This document shows positions 1-7,391 of a stretch of DNA of 8,549 bases, in pieces. The position numbers and the translations under genes were made by a program. This stretch comes from an uncultured Porphyromonas sp. (GTDB taxonomy: Bacteria > Bacteroidota > Bacteroidia > Bacteroidales > Porphyromonadaceae). Below the pieces are notes generated by a model. The model ran no database searches. It was not told the origin of the DNA and worked only from the letters and a program-made list of their open reading frames with translations. The DNA is taken from the NCBI GenBank assembly GCA_945875135.1, contig CAMCJO010000079.1:1-8549 (forward strand), given 5' to 3'. The number at the start of each line of letters is the position of its first letter. The first letter of the stretch is position 1.

Positions 1-361
1 TATGGTTGAGCCCCCTTGGTATGCCCTTTCTGACTTTTATCGGACAGCAATATTTGGCTATCCAAAACGATGTACTTCAAAGCACTCCGCTCATTTCTAA
101 ATCGTTACCTGTCCGTATCACCCCAAACGGTAACCTCTTACTTCTCAGCCAGATAGCCCAAAAACAAAAAAATGCGGAGGAACTTTTGAATTCCTAGGTA
201 GAAACTTGGAATTTCCAAGGGTGGAAAAGAAAGTTTCCAACGGTGGAAAGTTTTTGGGAACCTGTTGAGGAGGTCCCTTTATTGACGAAGTAAGATAGAT
301 ACTTCCCCCCCTGTGTGAGTTTTAGAACAAGCTTATGACTTGAGATGTGGAGGGGGAGGGG
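1..361. other. Intergenic stretch without a convincing gene
   Basis: No reading frame here looks like a protein. The longest (TTG at 6 to the stop at 197, plus strand) has no recognisable domain. The stretch is more A/T-rich than the genes in its left half. Besides the repeat array it holds a run of seven C (305-311), a G-rich tract just past the thiL stop (349-361: GG, GGGGG and GGGG runs), and two weak hairpins: GGGA...TCCC at 256-277, with TTTATT following on the plus strand, and GAAGTA...TACTTC at 287-305. Neither hairpin is a convincing terminator for the thiL operon. The C-rich RNA just after thiL (361-355) could pair with the G run (311-305) as a 7-bp stem with one G-U pair and a 43-nt loop. 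Confidence 0.6.
190..249. repeat. Short array of 22-bp-period palindromic TTTCC...GGAAA units
   Basis: Two near-identical 16-nt units, TTTCCAAGGGTGGAAA (212-227) and TTTCCAACGGTGGAAA (234-249), differ at one base and sit exactly 22 nt apart. A decayed third copy (190-205, 11 of 16 positions matching) keeps the same period. Each unit is itself an imperfect inverted repeat (TTTCC/GGAAA). The array also contains a perfect 15-nt palindrome, CTTGGAATTTCCAAG (205-219). It lies in the non-coding stretch downstream of thiL. Function is unknown; it could be a minisatellite remnant, an array of protein-binding sites or a set of RNA hairpins. Confidence 0.72.
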
Positions 362-1396
362 CTAGTCGAAGGCGTTCCAGCCCTGAGCTTTGAGTTCGTG
401 CTCGGCACGATCGGTCGAGACCCAGCGGCACCCCTCGGAGACGTCCGTAGCATGCCCTATGACAGAGACGCCCTCGATGGCCGATACTTGCCCGACTTGT
501 GCCAGTGGCACGGTGAAGAGGAGCTCGTAATCCTCCCCACCATTGAAGGCTGCCGTGATGGGCGACATATTCATCTCTTCGCAGAGAGCTATCGTCTCAC
601 GATCGAGGGGGAGTCGGTCCTCAAAGACCCGCACGCCTACCTGTGATCGCTCTGATATGTGGAGCAGCTCGGAGCTCAGGCCGTCGCTGATGTCTATCAT
701 CGCTGTCGGCGTGACTCCCTGCTCGGCTAGCTTGCCACGCAACCAGCGCTGTGCTGACGGCATGAGCTGACGCTCGATCAGGTATTCGTACCCCTCGAAG
801 TGTGGCTCAAACTCTTCTGTCGGTGCGCTGAGGAAGGTGCGGTGCTCTCGCTCTAGCAGTTGGAAGCCCATGTAGGCTGCACCTAGATTGCCCGTGACGC
901 AGATGAGGTCGTTGGGCTGAGCGCCAGAGCGCAGGACGGCCTCTCCCTTAGGGACAGAGCCTAGGCATGTGACGCTGATGGCGAGCCCGTTTCGCGAGGC
1001 GCAGGTATCTCCACCGACTAGGTCGACTTGGTAGTGCTGGCACGCTAGTTCGATACCTTTGTAGAGCTCTTCGAGCATTTCGGTGGTGTACTTAGCTGAG
1101 ATGCCTAGAGAGACGGTGATCTGCTGGGGGATGCCGTTCATGGCACAGATGTCGGAGACGTTGACCACGACCGCTTTGTAGCCTAAGTGCTTGAGCGGCA
1201 TGTAGGTCATGTCAAAGTGTATCCCCTCGAGGAGCATATCGGTAGTGACCAAGAGCTCTTCGTCAGGCTGCATCTGCAAGATAGCTGCGTCGTCTCCCAC
1301 AGCCATGCGGACACGGCCGGGAGATGTAATGGCAAACTGCTCGGTGAGCTTACGGATTAGTCCAAACTCTCCCAAGTCAGAGATCGGTGTATTCAT
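362..1396 (-). CDS. thiL: Thiamine-monophosphate kinase ThiL
   Basis: This 344-residue cytoplasmic enzyme phosphorylates thiamine monophosphate to thiamine diphosphate with ATP, the last step of cofactor synthesis. It shows the ThiL/PurM-like motifs in order: GDDAA (34-38) for metal/nucleotide binding, TTDMLLEGIHF (51-61), VNVSDICAMNG (78-88), GGDT (128-131), VTGNLGAAYMG (167-177), DISDGL (235-240), NGGEDYELLF (285-294) and the typical C-terminal end GWNAFD, whose Trp matches the substrate-stacking position known in the family. Length is normal. The ATG lies 3 nt after the lpxK stop codon, so it is probably translationally coupled and the last gene of the sppA-lpxK-thiL operon. From memory, related Bacteroidales often have a purine nucleoside phosphorylase gene between lpxK and thiL; none is present here. 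The motifs I can see are intact and I see no frameshift. Confidence 0.96.
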   Translation of the reverse strand: MNTPISDLGEFGLIRKLTEQFAITSPGRVRMAVGDDAAILQMQPDEELLVTTDMLLEGIHFDMTYMPLKHLGYKAVVVNVSDICAMNGIPQQITVSLGISAKYTTEMLEELYKGIELACQHYQVDLVGGDTCASRNGLAISVTCLGSVPKGEAVLRSGAQPNDLICVTGNLGAAYMGFQLLEREHRTFLSAPTEEFEPHFEGYEYLIERQLMPSAQRWLRGKLAEQGVTPTAMIDISDGLSSELLHISERSQVGVRVFEDRLPLDRETIALCEEMNMSPITAAFNGGEDYELLFTVPLAQVGQVSAIEGVSVIGHATDVSEGCRWVSTDRAEHELKAQGWNAFD

Positions 1397-1399
1397 AGA

Positions 1400-2533
1400 T
1401 TATTCTTTTTCCTCGTTCCCCTCTTGCTCCTCTTTTTGCGCTTGCTCTGATGTAAACTGAGCTATATGGCTCATGACTAACTCGCGCAGATCTTCCTCTC
1501 CGTGAGACCTGAAGCGCACCTGTATAGGTAGTCGGAGAAATCGCTCACGTAGCTCAGGACTCATATAGGACTCAAGCTCGAAGATCTTGACAGCGTCCTT
1601 GTCGGTACAGAGGAAGACGACCTCTGAGCCACGAACGAGGTAGTCTGTCAAGATGTTTTCCCATGTGGTGACATTGCGCCTAGAGTAGTGATGATGATCT
1701 CCGTAGGGGAGCGTCACCACACGTGAGAAGCCGCGCTCTACATAAGCAAAGAACTCCTCAGGATGTGAGATACCAGAGATAGCGATGACCACCGCATTGG
1801 TGTCTATCTTGGTGGGCTCTGCATCTCTTCGGAAGATGGGTACGGGATCCTCATACTTTACCTCGCTAAAGAGAAGCTTCTGATGTGGGTAGAGATCCAA
1901 CCGGCGCTCCGTAAAGGTGCAGTCTATCGGCTTGAGTAGGGTAGGACACTTGGTCACGACCACCACATTGGCACGATAGCGTGCACGTGCAGGCTCACGC
2001 AGGCGTCCGGCGGGGAGCAGCACGTCATCCGTCATGAGCCGGTTGTAGCTAGACAGAAGGATCGAGAGTGAAGGTTGCACAGAGCGGTGCTGGAAGCCAT
2101 CGTCCATCAGGATCACATCGGGGCGCTGCGAGTAGGGCTGATTGACTAGGTAATTGATCGCTCGCACACGATTGCCATCTACGACGATCTGTATCTTGTC
2201 GCCAAACTTACGTAGGAGCTGTGCTGGCTCGTCACCTATGCGACTGGCACTATCGCCCAGCTCGGCTACCTTAAGCCCAAAAGACTTGCGCCTATATCCA
2301 CGCGATACGATAGCTATACGCAGATCGCCTATAAGCATCCGTATGAGATGCTCTATCATCGGGGTCTTGCCCGTACCTCCTACGGCTAGATTGCCTACAC
2401 AGATGATGGGTATGGGGAAGGTGTGACTCTTCAGACGCCCCATATTATAAAGGCTATTGCGTAGCGACACGCCCACTCCATAAATCCCTGAGAGCGGTAA
2501 TAGCCATCTATTGATCTTGGGGGTCTGATCCAT
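1400..2533 (-). CDS. lpxK: Tetraacyldisaccharide 4'-kinase LpxK
   Basis: LpxK transfers the ATP gamma-phosphate to the 4' position of the tetraacyldisaccharide 1-phosphate precursor of lipid A, at the cytoplasmic face of the inner membrane. The 377-residue protein has an N-terminal hydrophobic/amphipathic segment (about 9-30), expected for the membrane-associated helix of the family. It then has a P-loop GNLAVGGTGKTP (47-58), SRGYRRKSFG (77-86), GDEPAQLL (100-107) with the Asp-Glu pair expected near the active site, DDGFQHR (144-150, Walker-B-like with the conserved His), LLPAGRLREP (172-181), GISHPEEFF (254-262), YGDHHHY (277-283) and TDKDAVK (310-316). The C terminus ends in a short, highly charged tail (KEEQEGNEEKE). 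It starts 43 nt downstream of the sppA stop and its stop is 3 nt before thiL, giving a tight operon. Length is usual for Bacteroidota LpxK. It implies an LPS-bearing outer membrane. Confidence 0.96.
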   Translation of the reverse strand: MDQTPKINRWLLPLSGIYGVGVSLRNSLYNMGRLKSHTFPIPIICVGNLAVGGTGKTPMIEHLIRMLIGDLRIAIVSRGYRRKSFGLKVAELGDSASRIGDEPAQLLRKFGDKIQIVVDGNRVRAINYLVNQPYSQRPDVILMDDGFQHRSVQPSLSILLSSYNRLMTDDVLLPAGRLREPARARYRANVVVVTKCPTLLKPIDCTFTERRLDLYPHQKLLFSEVKYEDPVPIFRRDAEPTKIDTNAVVIAISGISHPEEFFAYVERGFSRVVTLPYGDHHHYSRRNVTTWENILTDYLVRGSEVVFLCTDKDAVKIFELESYMSPELRERFLRLPIQVRFRSHGEEDLRELVMSHIAQFTSEQAQKEEQEGNEEKE

Positions 2534-2576
2534 ACTGTGCAGGAGTCGAGAGGGTAGTCCGTATTGCTCTGAGAGA

Positions 2577-4361
2577 TTAGATATCTACTACTAGCGGTAG
2601 ACGAGCTTGAAGTCCTGACATAGCGCGTAGCTCACGCAGCTGATCGATGTAGCGGATCTCGTCTTCGGTAAACCATGAGGTCATCAGCTTCATACGTACA
2701 GCTTGTGTCGATGCGCTGAAGAGCTCTTGGAGTAGATTGACCGCACGTCTTGAGTAAGTGATATGGTAAGTGTCATATCCAGCCTCTGCAGCTGCATAAG
2801 CGACAGCGTCTTGCAGGCCTCCCAGCTCATCGACGAGACCTAGCTCTAATGCCTGAGCACCGGTCCATACGCGTCCCTGAGCGATGGAGTCGACCTGATC
2901 TCTAGTCATGCCACGACCCTCGGAGACACGCTTGAGGAAGAGCTCGTAGCCTCGATTGACATACTGCTGGAAGAGCGCACGCTCCTCGTCTGTCCATGGA
3001 CGATCGAGCGCACCTAGGTCAGCGTGCTGAGCTGTCTTGACCACATCTTGGTGTACGCCGATCTTGTTGGCGAGCTTGGTCGCATTAGGCACAACGCCAA
3101 AGATACCGATAGAGCCCGTTATCGTCGAGGGCTCGGCAAAGATGTAGCTAGCGCCCGAAGACATATAGTAACCACCCGAAGCAGCGTAGTCTCCCATGGA
3201 GATGACGACAGGTTTGTTTTCGCTAGCCTTATGGACTGCGTACCAGAGCTGCTCGGAGATATAGCTACTACCACCAGGCGAATTGACACGTACTACGAGT
3301 GCATCGTAGTCATCATCTTCGCCCATCTCAAGGATACGCTCAGCGAGTTGGTCGGAGACCACCTTCTTGGTGTTAAATGGAGAGTCAGCGACCTCGAGAT
3401 TAATTTCGCCCTCAGCAAAGAGGACGCCCACATTAGCTCCTTGCTTACGGGCAGAGCCACGCGTAGCATACACATCGCGTAGGGATACAAAGTGCAGATC
3501 ATCTTTCTCATCAACCCCAACGAGTGAGCAGAGCGTCTCCAGAGCTTGATCTTGATAAAGAGCTCCATCGATGAGTCCATTAGCTAGATAAGCGTCTGTA
3601 GACTGTACAGACTGCATACTGTCTGCTAGAGCTTGCAGGCGTACACTGTCCAGGTTGCGGCTGGTACCAACCTCGTTTAGGATGCGCCCCCAGATGTCGC
3701 CAAGATAAGAGGTGATCTGGGTGCGATTTGCCTCGCTCATACTATTGAGTATGTAGGGCTCGACGGCACTCTTGAAGGTGCCGACCTTAAAGACCATCAT
3801 CTCCACACCGATCTTGTCTAGCAAGTCCTTGAAGAAAACAGCCCCGCCAGCCAAGCCGTCGAAAGCGATAGAGCCCTCCTTATTGACATATAGCTGGTCG
3901 GCGACAGAGGCGAGGTAGTACCCCTTGAGCGAGTACATATCAGAGTATGATACGATGAACTTGCCCTCCTCCTTGAAATCTTCTAGAGCGCCTCTGAGCG
4001 CCTCAGCCGAAGCAAAGCCACAGCCTGGGTCAGTCATGTTGAGATAGATACCCTTGATGCGATCATCATTCTTAGCCTCGTCGATAGCCTCAAGGACATA
4101 AGAGAGAGGCAGGTCGCTACTCCCATCGCTCTTGTCCAATCCAAGATCAGACCAAGGGTTTGACACATAAGTGTCAGATATGTGTGCCAGTTCGATCTTG
4201 AGTATGCTGCCATCCTTGATCTGTCTGGTCTCGTTGTTTGCTCCGACGCTCAGAGCCGCTATAAAGCTGATCAGTACGATGACCGCTAGAGAAGTAAAGA
4301 TGACACAACTTACGACGATAGCTAGTAGTGTGGCAAAGAAAGTCTTCCAGAATGAATTCAT
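2577..4361 (-). CDS. sppA: Signal peptide peptidase SppA (protease IV, 67K type)
   Basis: SppA is a membrane-anchored serine protease of family S49 that digests cleaved signal peptides and other membrane-associated peptides, with its active site on the periplasmic side. The 594-residue length fits the long tandem-domain 67K form (E. coli about 618). One strongly hydrophobic segment at about residues 5-41 is the anchor. The Ser/Lys dyad can be placed by family pattern: Lys197 in VGTFKSAVEP (N-terminal repeat) and Ser395 in GDYAASGGYY (C-terminal repeat), with VVRVNSPGGS (356-365) supplying the oxyanion region. The frame is open 45 nt further upstream to a GTG at 4406, but I chose the ATG at 4361. 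The anchor begins immediately there, and a Bacteroidota -7 box (4406-4413) overlaps the upstream codon, so transcripts would start downstream of it. It is the first gene of the operon with lpxK and thiL. Confidence 0.96.
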   Translation of the reverse strand: MNSFWKTFFATLLAIVVSCVIFTSLAVIVLISFIAALSVGANNETRQIKDGSILKIELAHISDTYVSNPWSDLGLDKSDGSSDLPLSYVLEAIDEAKNDDRIKGIYLNMTDPGCGFASAEALRGALEDFKEEGKFIVSYSDMYSLKGYYLASVADQLYVNKEGSIAFDGLAGGAVFFKDLLDKIGVEMMVFKVGTFKSAVEPYILNSMSEANRTQITSYLGDIWGRILNEVGTSRNLDSVRLQALADSMQSVQSTDAYLANGLIDGALYQDQALETLCSLVGVDEKDDLHFVSLRDVYATRGSARKQGANVGVLFAEGEINLEVADSPFNTKKVVSDQLAERILEMGEDDDYDALVVRVNSPGGSSYISEQLWYAVHKASENKPVVISMGDYAASGGYYMSSGASYIFAEPSTITGSIGIFGVVPNATKLANKIGVHQDVVKTAQHADLGALDRPWTDEERALFQQYVNRGYELFLKRVSEGRGMTRDQVDSIAQGRVWTGAQALELGLVDELGGLQDAVAYAAAEAGYDTYHITYSRRAVNLLQELFSASTQAVRMKLMTSWFTEDEIRYIDQLRELRAMSGLQARLPLVVDI

Positions 4362-4405
4362 ATAGTGTCTATGTGTAATATGTCCATTAGCAAGTATTAG
4401 CACCA

Positions 4406-4413
4406 CAAAGGTA
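4406..4413 (-). promoter_or_regulatory. Bacteroidota -7 promoter box of the sppA-lpxK-thiL operon
   Basis: The minus strand reads TACCTTTG here, an exact match to the Bacteroidota housekeeping -7 consensus TAnnTTTG. It lies about 45 nt upstream of the sppA ATG at 4361, implying a leader of roughly 35-40 nt. I see no clear TTG or TTTG -33 element at the usual distance upstream (around 4432-4436), so recognition would rest mainly on the -7 box. The box lies within the gap between the protease terminator hairpin and sppA, which supports an independent operon start. Confidence 0.7.
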
Positions 4414-4459
4414 ACAAATAGATATTGAATAAGCTACATTTGCTCTTCCTTTTATAGTA

Positions 4460-4493
4460 GCAAAGGCACCCTTCTGACGAGGAGTGCCTTTGC
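4460..4493 (-). terminator. Hairpin terminator after the secreted protease gene
   Basis: GCAAAGGCAC (4460-4469) and GTGCCTTTGC (4484-4493) form a perfect 10-bp inverted repeat around a 14-nt loop. It lies 27 nt beyond the protease stop codon and upstream of the sppA promoter, where a terminator separating the two minus-strand units is expected. No long U-tract follows on the minus strand (the sequence goes on as TACTATAAAAGG), so it is a strong hairpin but an imperfect classical intrinsic terminator. It may work with Rho, or mainly as a 3'-end stabiliser. Confidence 0.7.
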
Positions 4494-4519
4494 TCTTTGA
4501 GATGATGGTCCTGTAGGAA

Positions 4520-7360
4520 CTATCGCTTGACGATGCGGTGGAGCGTCGTCGTGCCGTCGGCAAGCGTCACCTGTAGGAGGTAGCTACCGACAGCCCACGA
4601 GGAGGTGTCGATGGAGCGATCCGCTAGCACACCTTCCGAGAGGCGAGTGCCGTCAGGCGTGTAGAGCTGGTAGCTACCTGTCACGCCATTCGTCTGAATC
4701 GTCAGATGATCCGTGCAGACCGTCGGGTAGACACGGACGGCATCCCGTGTAGTAGGCAGAGTTTCGACAGCAGAAATCTGACCATTCTCGTAGAGCGGCT
4801 TGACGCTATACTCCTTGCCCGTCGCATTGGTGACTGTGTAGCTGAGGTCCTGCGTACGTCCTATCTCGGTGCCATCGGCATAGATGATATACTCTTTGAC
4901 CACGGGCCACTGCGCTGGGTGGAAGCCACGAGCTATCGGTCCCGTCACATCAACAGGTGCACCCGGCTCTGCATCGTCTATCATAAACTCGATGGCAAAG
5001 GCTCCGCTCTTCATGGGGAGAGACCCCTCAATGTCTGCGGGCATCCAGTAGTGCGTATCAAAGGAGAGGACGTTGTGACGACTGCTCCAGTCGGTAGCAG
5101 GCGTTGGGTCGATCATCGCTACATCACGCATGAAGTCCGTGCGAGTCTTGACCTGATAACCTACGATGAGCATCTCCTCGGGGCGTATCACCTTCGGCGT
5201 AAAGCCTTGTACCCAGAGCCACTTCTTCTGCTCAAACTTATCTCCGACAGGATAGCTTATGGCCGTTGTCTCATCGTCTTTGATCACTTCGTAGCAATCC
5301 AGATCTGCAATACTGGTGATGACATGTATATTCTGCCCATTGCGCACGAAGAGTGTGTAGGTGTGCATATCAGGTGTGCGTGCTGGTATAAAGCGCATTG
5401 CAGCCAAGCGGGTCTGCCCTAGAGGGGTGAAGTCATGACCATCGTAGCGGACGCCCAGGTAGACCTCCTTGTACTCAGAGTTTAAGCCAGGGAACTTTAG
5501 AGGAGCAACCCCCTTAGCTTCACTTTCGCTAGAGAGTGTAAGCTGAGAGATCAGCTGACGATTGACAGGCTTATGCCAGGAGAGGGTCACTTGGGCTCCT
5601 TCTTTTTTCTGCTCAAACTGTGAGACACCCGCTAGGTCTGAGGTGAGGAAAGAGATATGACGAGGAGCTGTGTAGTGCCTTGTATCTTCCAGCCCGATGG
5701 TATATTGGTAGCGTAGCGTGTAGGTCACGAGTCCGCTCTCGTCACTCGCCTGACTATCTGTATAGTGTCCCGTGCTGATGGGCAGACGCGTGAGCTCCTT
5801 GCCGTTGCGCAAGATCTGTATCTCCGCTGTGATGCCTTCTGGCAGGGCGGTCATCGGTTGCCACGATAGAGCTACCTGACCATCCTGATATACGCCCAGT
5901 AGCTCCGTCACAGGAGCTAACAGCATAGTCCCGGGCTTGTAGGCTCCAGACAGAGTCATCGCTGTGCCACGACCCTTGGGGTCTAGTATCTGTGCAAGCG
6001 GTTGTAGCTGCTGTGTGTTATCTTGCTTGGATCGTGCCCAGTGCTCACTTAGCTTACCATACCTGTTTAGAGCATTGATCCCTTTATCACACTCAGCAGC
6101 TCCTCCTGAGAGCGTGCCGATGAGGAGACCCTTACTATTAAATAGTCCAGAGCCTGAGCTACCACCTTCGGTCACGCAGTGCCCATTCTCCGTCTTGGCA
6201 TAGCGCACCTCAAAGTGTGCATTTTCTGCGCCCAAGTTGTCATCCGTCTTCCAACGACCACTTTTGAGAGGCTCAGTGATCGTAGATACCTTCATTACAT
6301 CGCCACTCGGGTGGTGCAGTCCCTTAGCCTTAGGCTCTAGGGTACCCGAGCGATCCCAGCCGTTGTAGTAAACGCCGTAGTAGTCGGGTATCGGCGTTAG
6401 TGCCTCAACGAGTAGTCCATCGCTCCCGTGATCCATCGGTGACAGAGCCAAGCGCTTAGCGCCACTGATGGAGTAAGCCTGCTCGCCTATCCACTGATTG
6501 TTGGCACACTCGGGACGCTCGTAGTGGAAGTTAAAGACCCACTGACGAAAATCCTCTTCGCTCGCATTCATAACCTTGCCAGAGAGTATGTCCTTGTAGA
6601 AAGCACAGTGGTGAGCGGTCATGATGAGCGGACGCCAATCCCCGTTCGTATTATTGACCAGCGTACCACTACAAAAAGCGATTTTGTCATTGAGTACGAC
6701 GACTATCTGCACGATGCCGTTCTTGACATCCTGCATATCAGCACCCTCGGGGCAATTGACGTTGACATTGCAGACGCCCGAGGCACCCTCGCCAGGGATA
6801 TTCTGAGGAGCCGCAACTGACTCGAAGAAGTAGCCGAGTTGCTTCAGCTGGATGTCGGCCAAAGCTCCCGCCGGCTCGTACTGTATGATCAGCGAACTAC
6901 CTGCAATGGGGTTGGTGCCGAAGACTCCTCCATCGGGATTGCTCTCACTGGTGAAGGCACCTAAGATCTGCTTTCTAGCTGGGTCAAAGAGGTAAAGCCG
7001 ATCGCCTGGCTGCAGGGCTAGCTTGTCAAATGAAAGTGACAGGCCCCGTGCGTCAGGAGCTGTGAGCTCTAGGTGATAGACGCTCCGCCCCTCGACTACC
7101 TCATGGGTCGCCTGCTGGTAGAAGTCTCCCGAGAGCGGTAGCATGCGCCCCACGATGAGCGGTGAGCCATCGTCTACCTGATGCCATTGCTCTGCCGAGC
7201 GCAAGTCCTGAGCGTTGAACGGAGGAGTAACCTCGACCACACGATGTGATTGAGCGGTGATCGCAGGCACGCCGCCGAAGGAGATCTGTGCCTGCACTAG
7301 AGAGATACTGCAGAGCAAGCAGAGCGTTGCTAAGAGTATGTTTCGAGTAAATCTATTCAT
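4520..7360 (-). CDS. Secreted lysyl-endopeptidase-type (PepK-like) S1 serine protease with T9SS sorting domain
   Basis: This 946-residue protease precursor resembles Achromobacter lysyl endopeptidase (API) and P. gingivalis PepK. Residues 1-24 are a signal peptide (probable cleavage VQA|Q), and about 25-191 a propeptide. The catalytic domain (about 192-474) begins GASGVC like mature API. It keeps all six API disulfide cysteines (API 6, 12, 36, 58, 80, 216) and the triad: His251 in TAHHC, Asp314 in GSDGLL, Ser402 in GGSSGSG. The API Lys-binding Asp225 aligns to Asn432 (LNRYGK) and API His210 to Ser418, so Lys specificity is unproven. Then follow beta-rich, fibronectin-III-like segments (about 482-571, 576-690 and 802-869) and a type A T9SS sorting domain (about 873-946) with VRVYP, GSYLLQV and terminal IVKR. 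This implies Sec export, T9SS passage and removal of the C-terminal domain at the surface. The frame is open to an ATG at 7408; I chose 7360, where the signal peptide starts. Confidence 0.93.
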   Translation of the reverse strand: MNRFTRNILLATLCLLCSISLVQAQISFGGVPAITAQSHRVVEVTPPFNAQDLRSAEQWHQVDDGSPLIVGRMLPLSGDFYQQATHEVVEGRSVYHLELTAPDARGLSLSFDKLALQPGDRLYLFDPARKQILGAFTSESNPDGGVFGTNPIAGSSLIIQYEPAGALADIQLKQLGYFFESVAAPQNIPGEGASGVCNVNVNCPEGADMQDVKNGIVQIVVVLNDKIAFCSGTLVNNTNGDWRPLIMTAHHCAFYKDILSGKVMNASEEDFRQWVFNFHYERPECANNQWIGEQAYSISGAKRLALSPMDHGSDGLLVEALTPIPDYYGVYYNGWDRSGTLEPKAKGLHHPSGDVMKVSTITEPLKSGRWKTDDNLGAENAHFEVRYAKTENGHCVTEGGSSGSGLFNSKGLLIGTLSGGAAECDKGINALNRYGKLSEHWARSKQDNTQQLQPLAQILDPKGRGTAMTLSGAYKPGTMLLAPVTELLGVYQDGQVALSWQPMTALPEGITAEIQILRNGKELTRLPISTGHYTDSQASDESGLVTYTLRYQYTIGLEDTRHYTAPRHISFLTSDLAGVSQFEQKKEGAQVTLSWHKPVNRQLISQLTLSSESEAKGVAPLKFPGLNSEYKEVYLGVRYDGHDFTPLGQTRLAAMRFIPARTPDMHTYTLFVRNGQNIHVITSIADLDCYEVIKDDETTAISYPVGDKFEQKKWLWVQGFTPKVIRPEEMLIVGYQVKTRTDFMRDVAMIDPTPATDWSSRHNVLSFDTHYWMPADIEGSLPMKSGAFAIEFMIDDAEPGAPVDVTGPIARGFHPAQWPVVKEYIIYADGTEIGRTQDLSYTVTNATGKEYSVKPLYENGQISAVETLPTTRDAVRVYPTVCTDHLTIQTNGVTGSYQLYTPDGTRLSEGVLADRSIDTSSWAVGSYLLQVTLADGTTTLHRIVKR
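4523..4744 (-). other. Type IX secretion C-terminal sorting domain (type A) of the protease
   Basis: The last 74 residues or so form a small all-beta domain with the type A (Por_Secre_tail) pattern: VRVYP (875-879) at its start, a hydrophobic strand HLTIQT, YTPDGTRL, SIDTSSWAVGSYLLQV and the basic end RIVKR. In Porphyromonas such domains direct cargo through the T9SS outer-membrane channel and are cleaved by the PorU sortase, with the mature protein joined to A-LPS. The domain start is judged by eye. A cysteine follows the YP motif (YPTVC), but I attach no function to it. Confidence 0.88.
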
Positions 7361-7383
7361 AGAGAGATAGTGTTTTGGTGCCG

Positions 7384-7391
7384 TAAAGGTA
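7384..7391 (-). promoter_or_regulatory. Possible -7 box for the secreted protease gene
   Basis: The minus strand reads TACCTTTA, one base off TAnnTTTG, about 24 nt upstream of the ATG at 7360. It lies in the short gap after lrgB. If it is used, the leader would be very short (about 15-20 nt) and the ATG at 7408 could not be in the transcript. The nearest upstream TTG triplets (minus strand, 7405-7400) are too close to be a -33 element. The alternative is plain read-through from lrgAB. Confidence 0.4.

Noticed and set aside
6..197. Plus-strand frame of 63 codons from a TTG at the left edge
   Set aside because: No recognisable domain, no ribosome-binding or promoter signal visible, TTG start, and its end runs into the repeat array. 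The frame is also open to the window edge, so a gene tail entering from outside cannot be fully excluded.
256..277. GGGA...TCCC hairpin as intrinsic terminator
   Set aside because: The stem has only about seven pairs with a bulge. The T-rich side follows on the plus strand, where there is no supported gene, and the minus strand continues with an A-run.
349..361. Possible G-quadruplex in the G-rich tract after thiL
   Set aside because: Only three separate G runs of useful length are present, so a stable four-run, three-layer quadruplex is not supported; at best a weak two-layer form.
347..646. 99-codon plus-strand frame opposite the 3' end of thiL
   Set aside because: Entirely explained as the antisense of the conserved ThiL C-terminal half.
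3024..3482. 152-codon open frame antisense to sppA
   Set aside because: Shadow of sppA codon use; no motif and no independent start signals.
4706..5422. 238-codon open frame antisense to the secreted protease
   Set aside because: Lies wholly opposite a well-supported gene, has a low-complexity Arg/His/Cys-rich composition typical of antisense frames, and shows no domain.
4523..7360. Gingipain-type cysteine protease
   Set aside because: The tail resembles other T9SS cargo, but the catalytic domain has the TAHHC and GSSGS motifs of S1 serine proteases, not the cysteine/histidine dyad of family C25.
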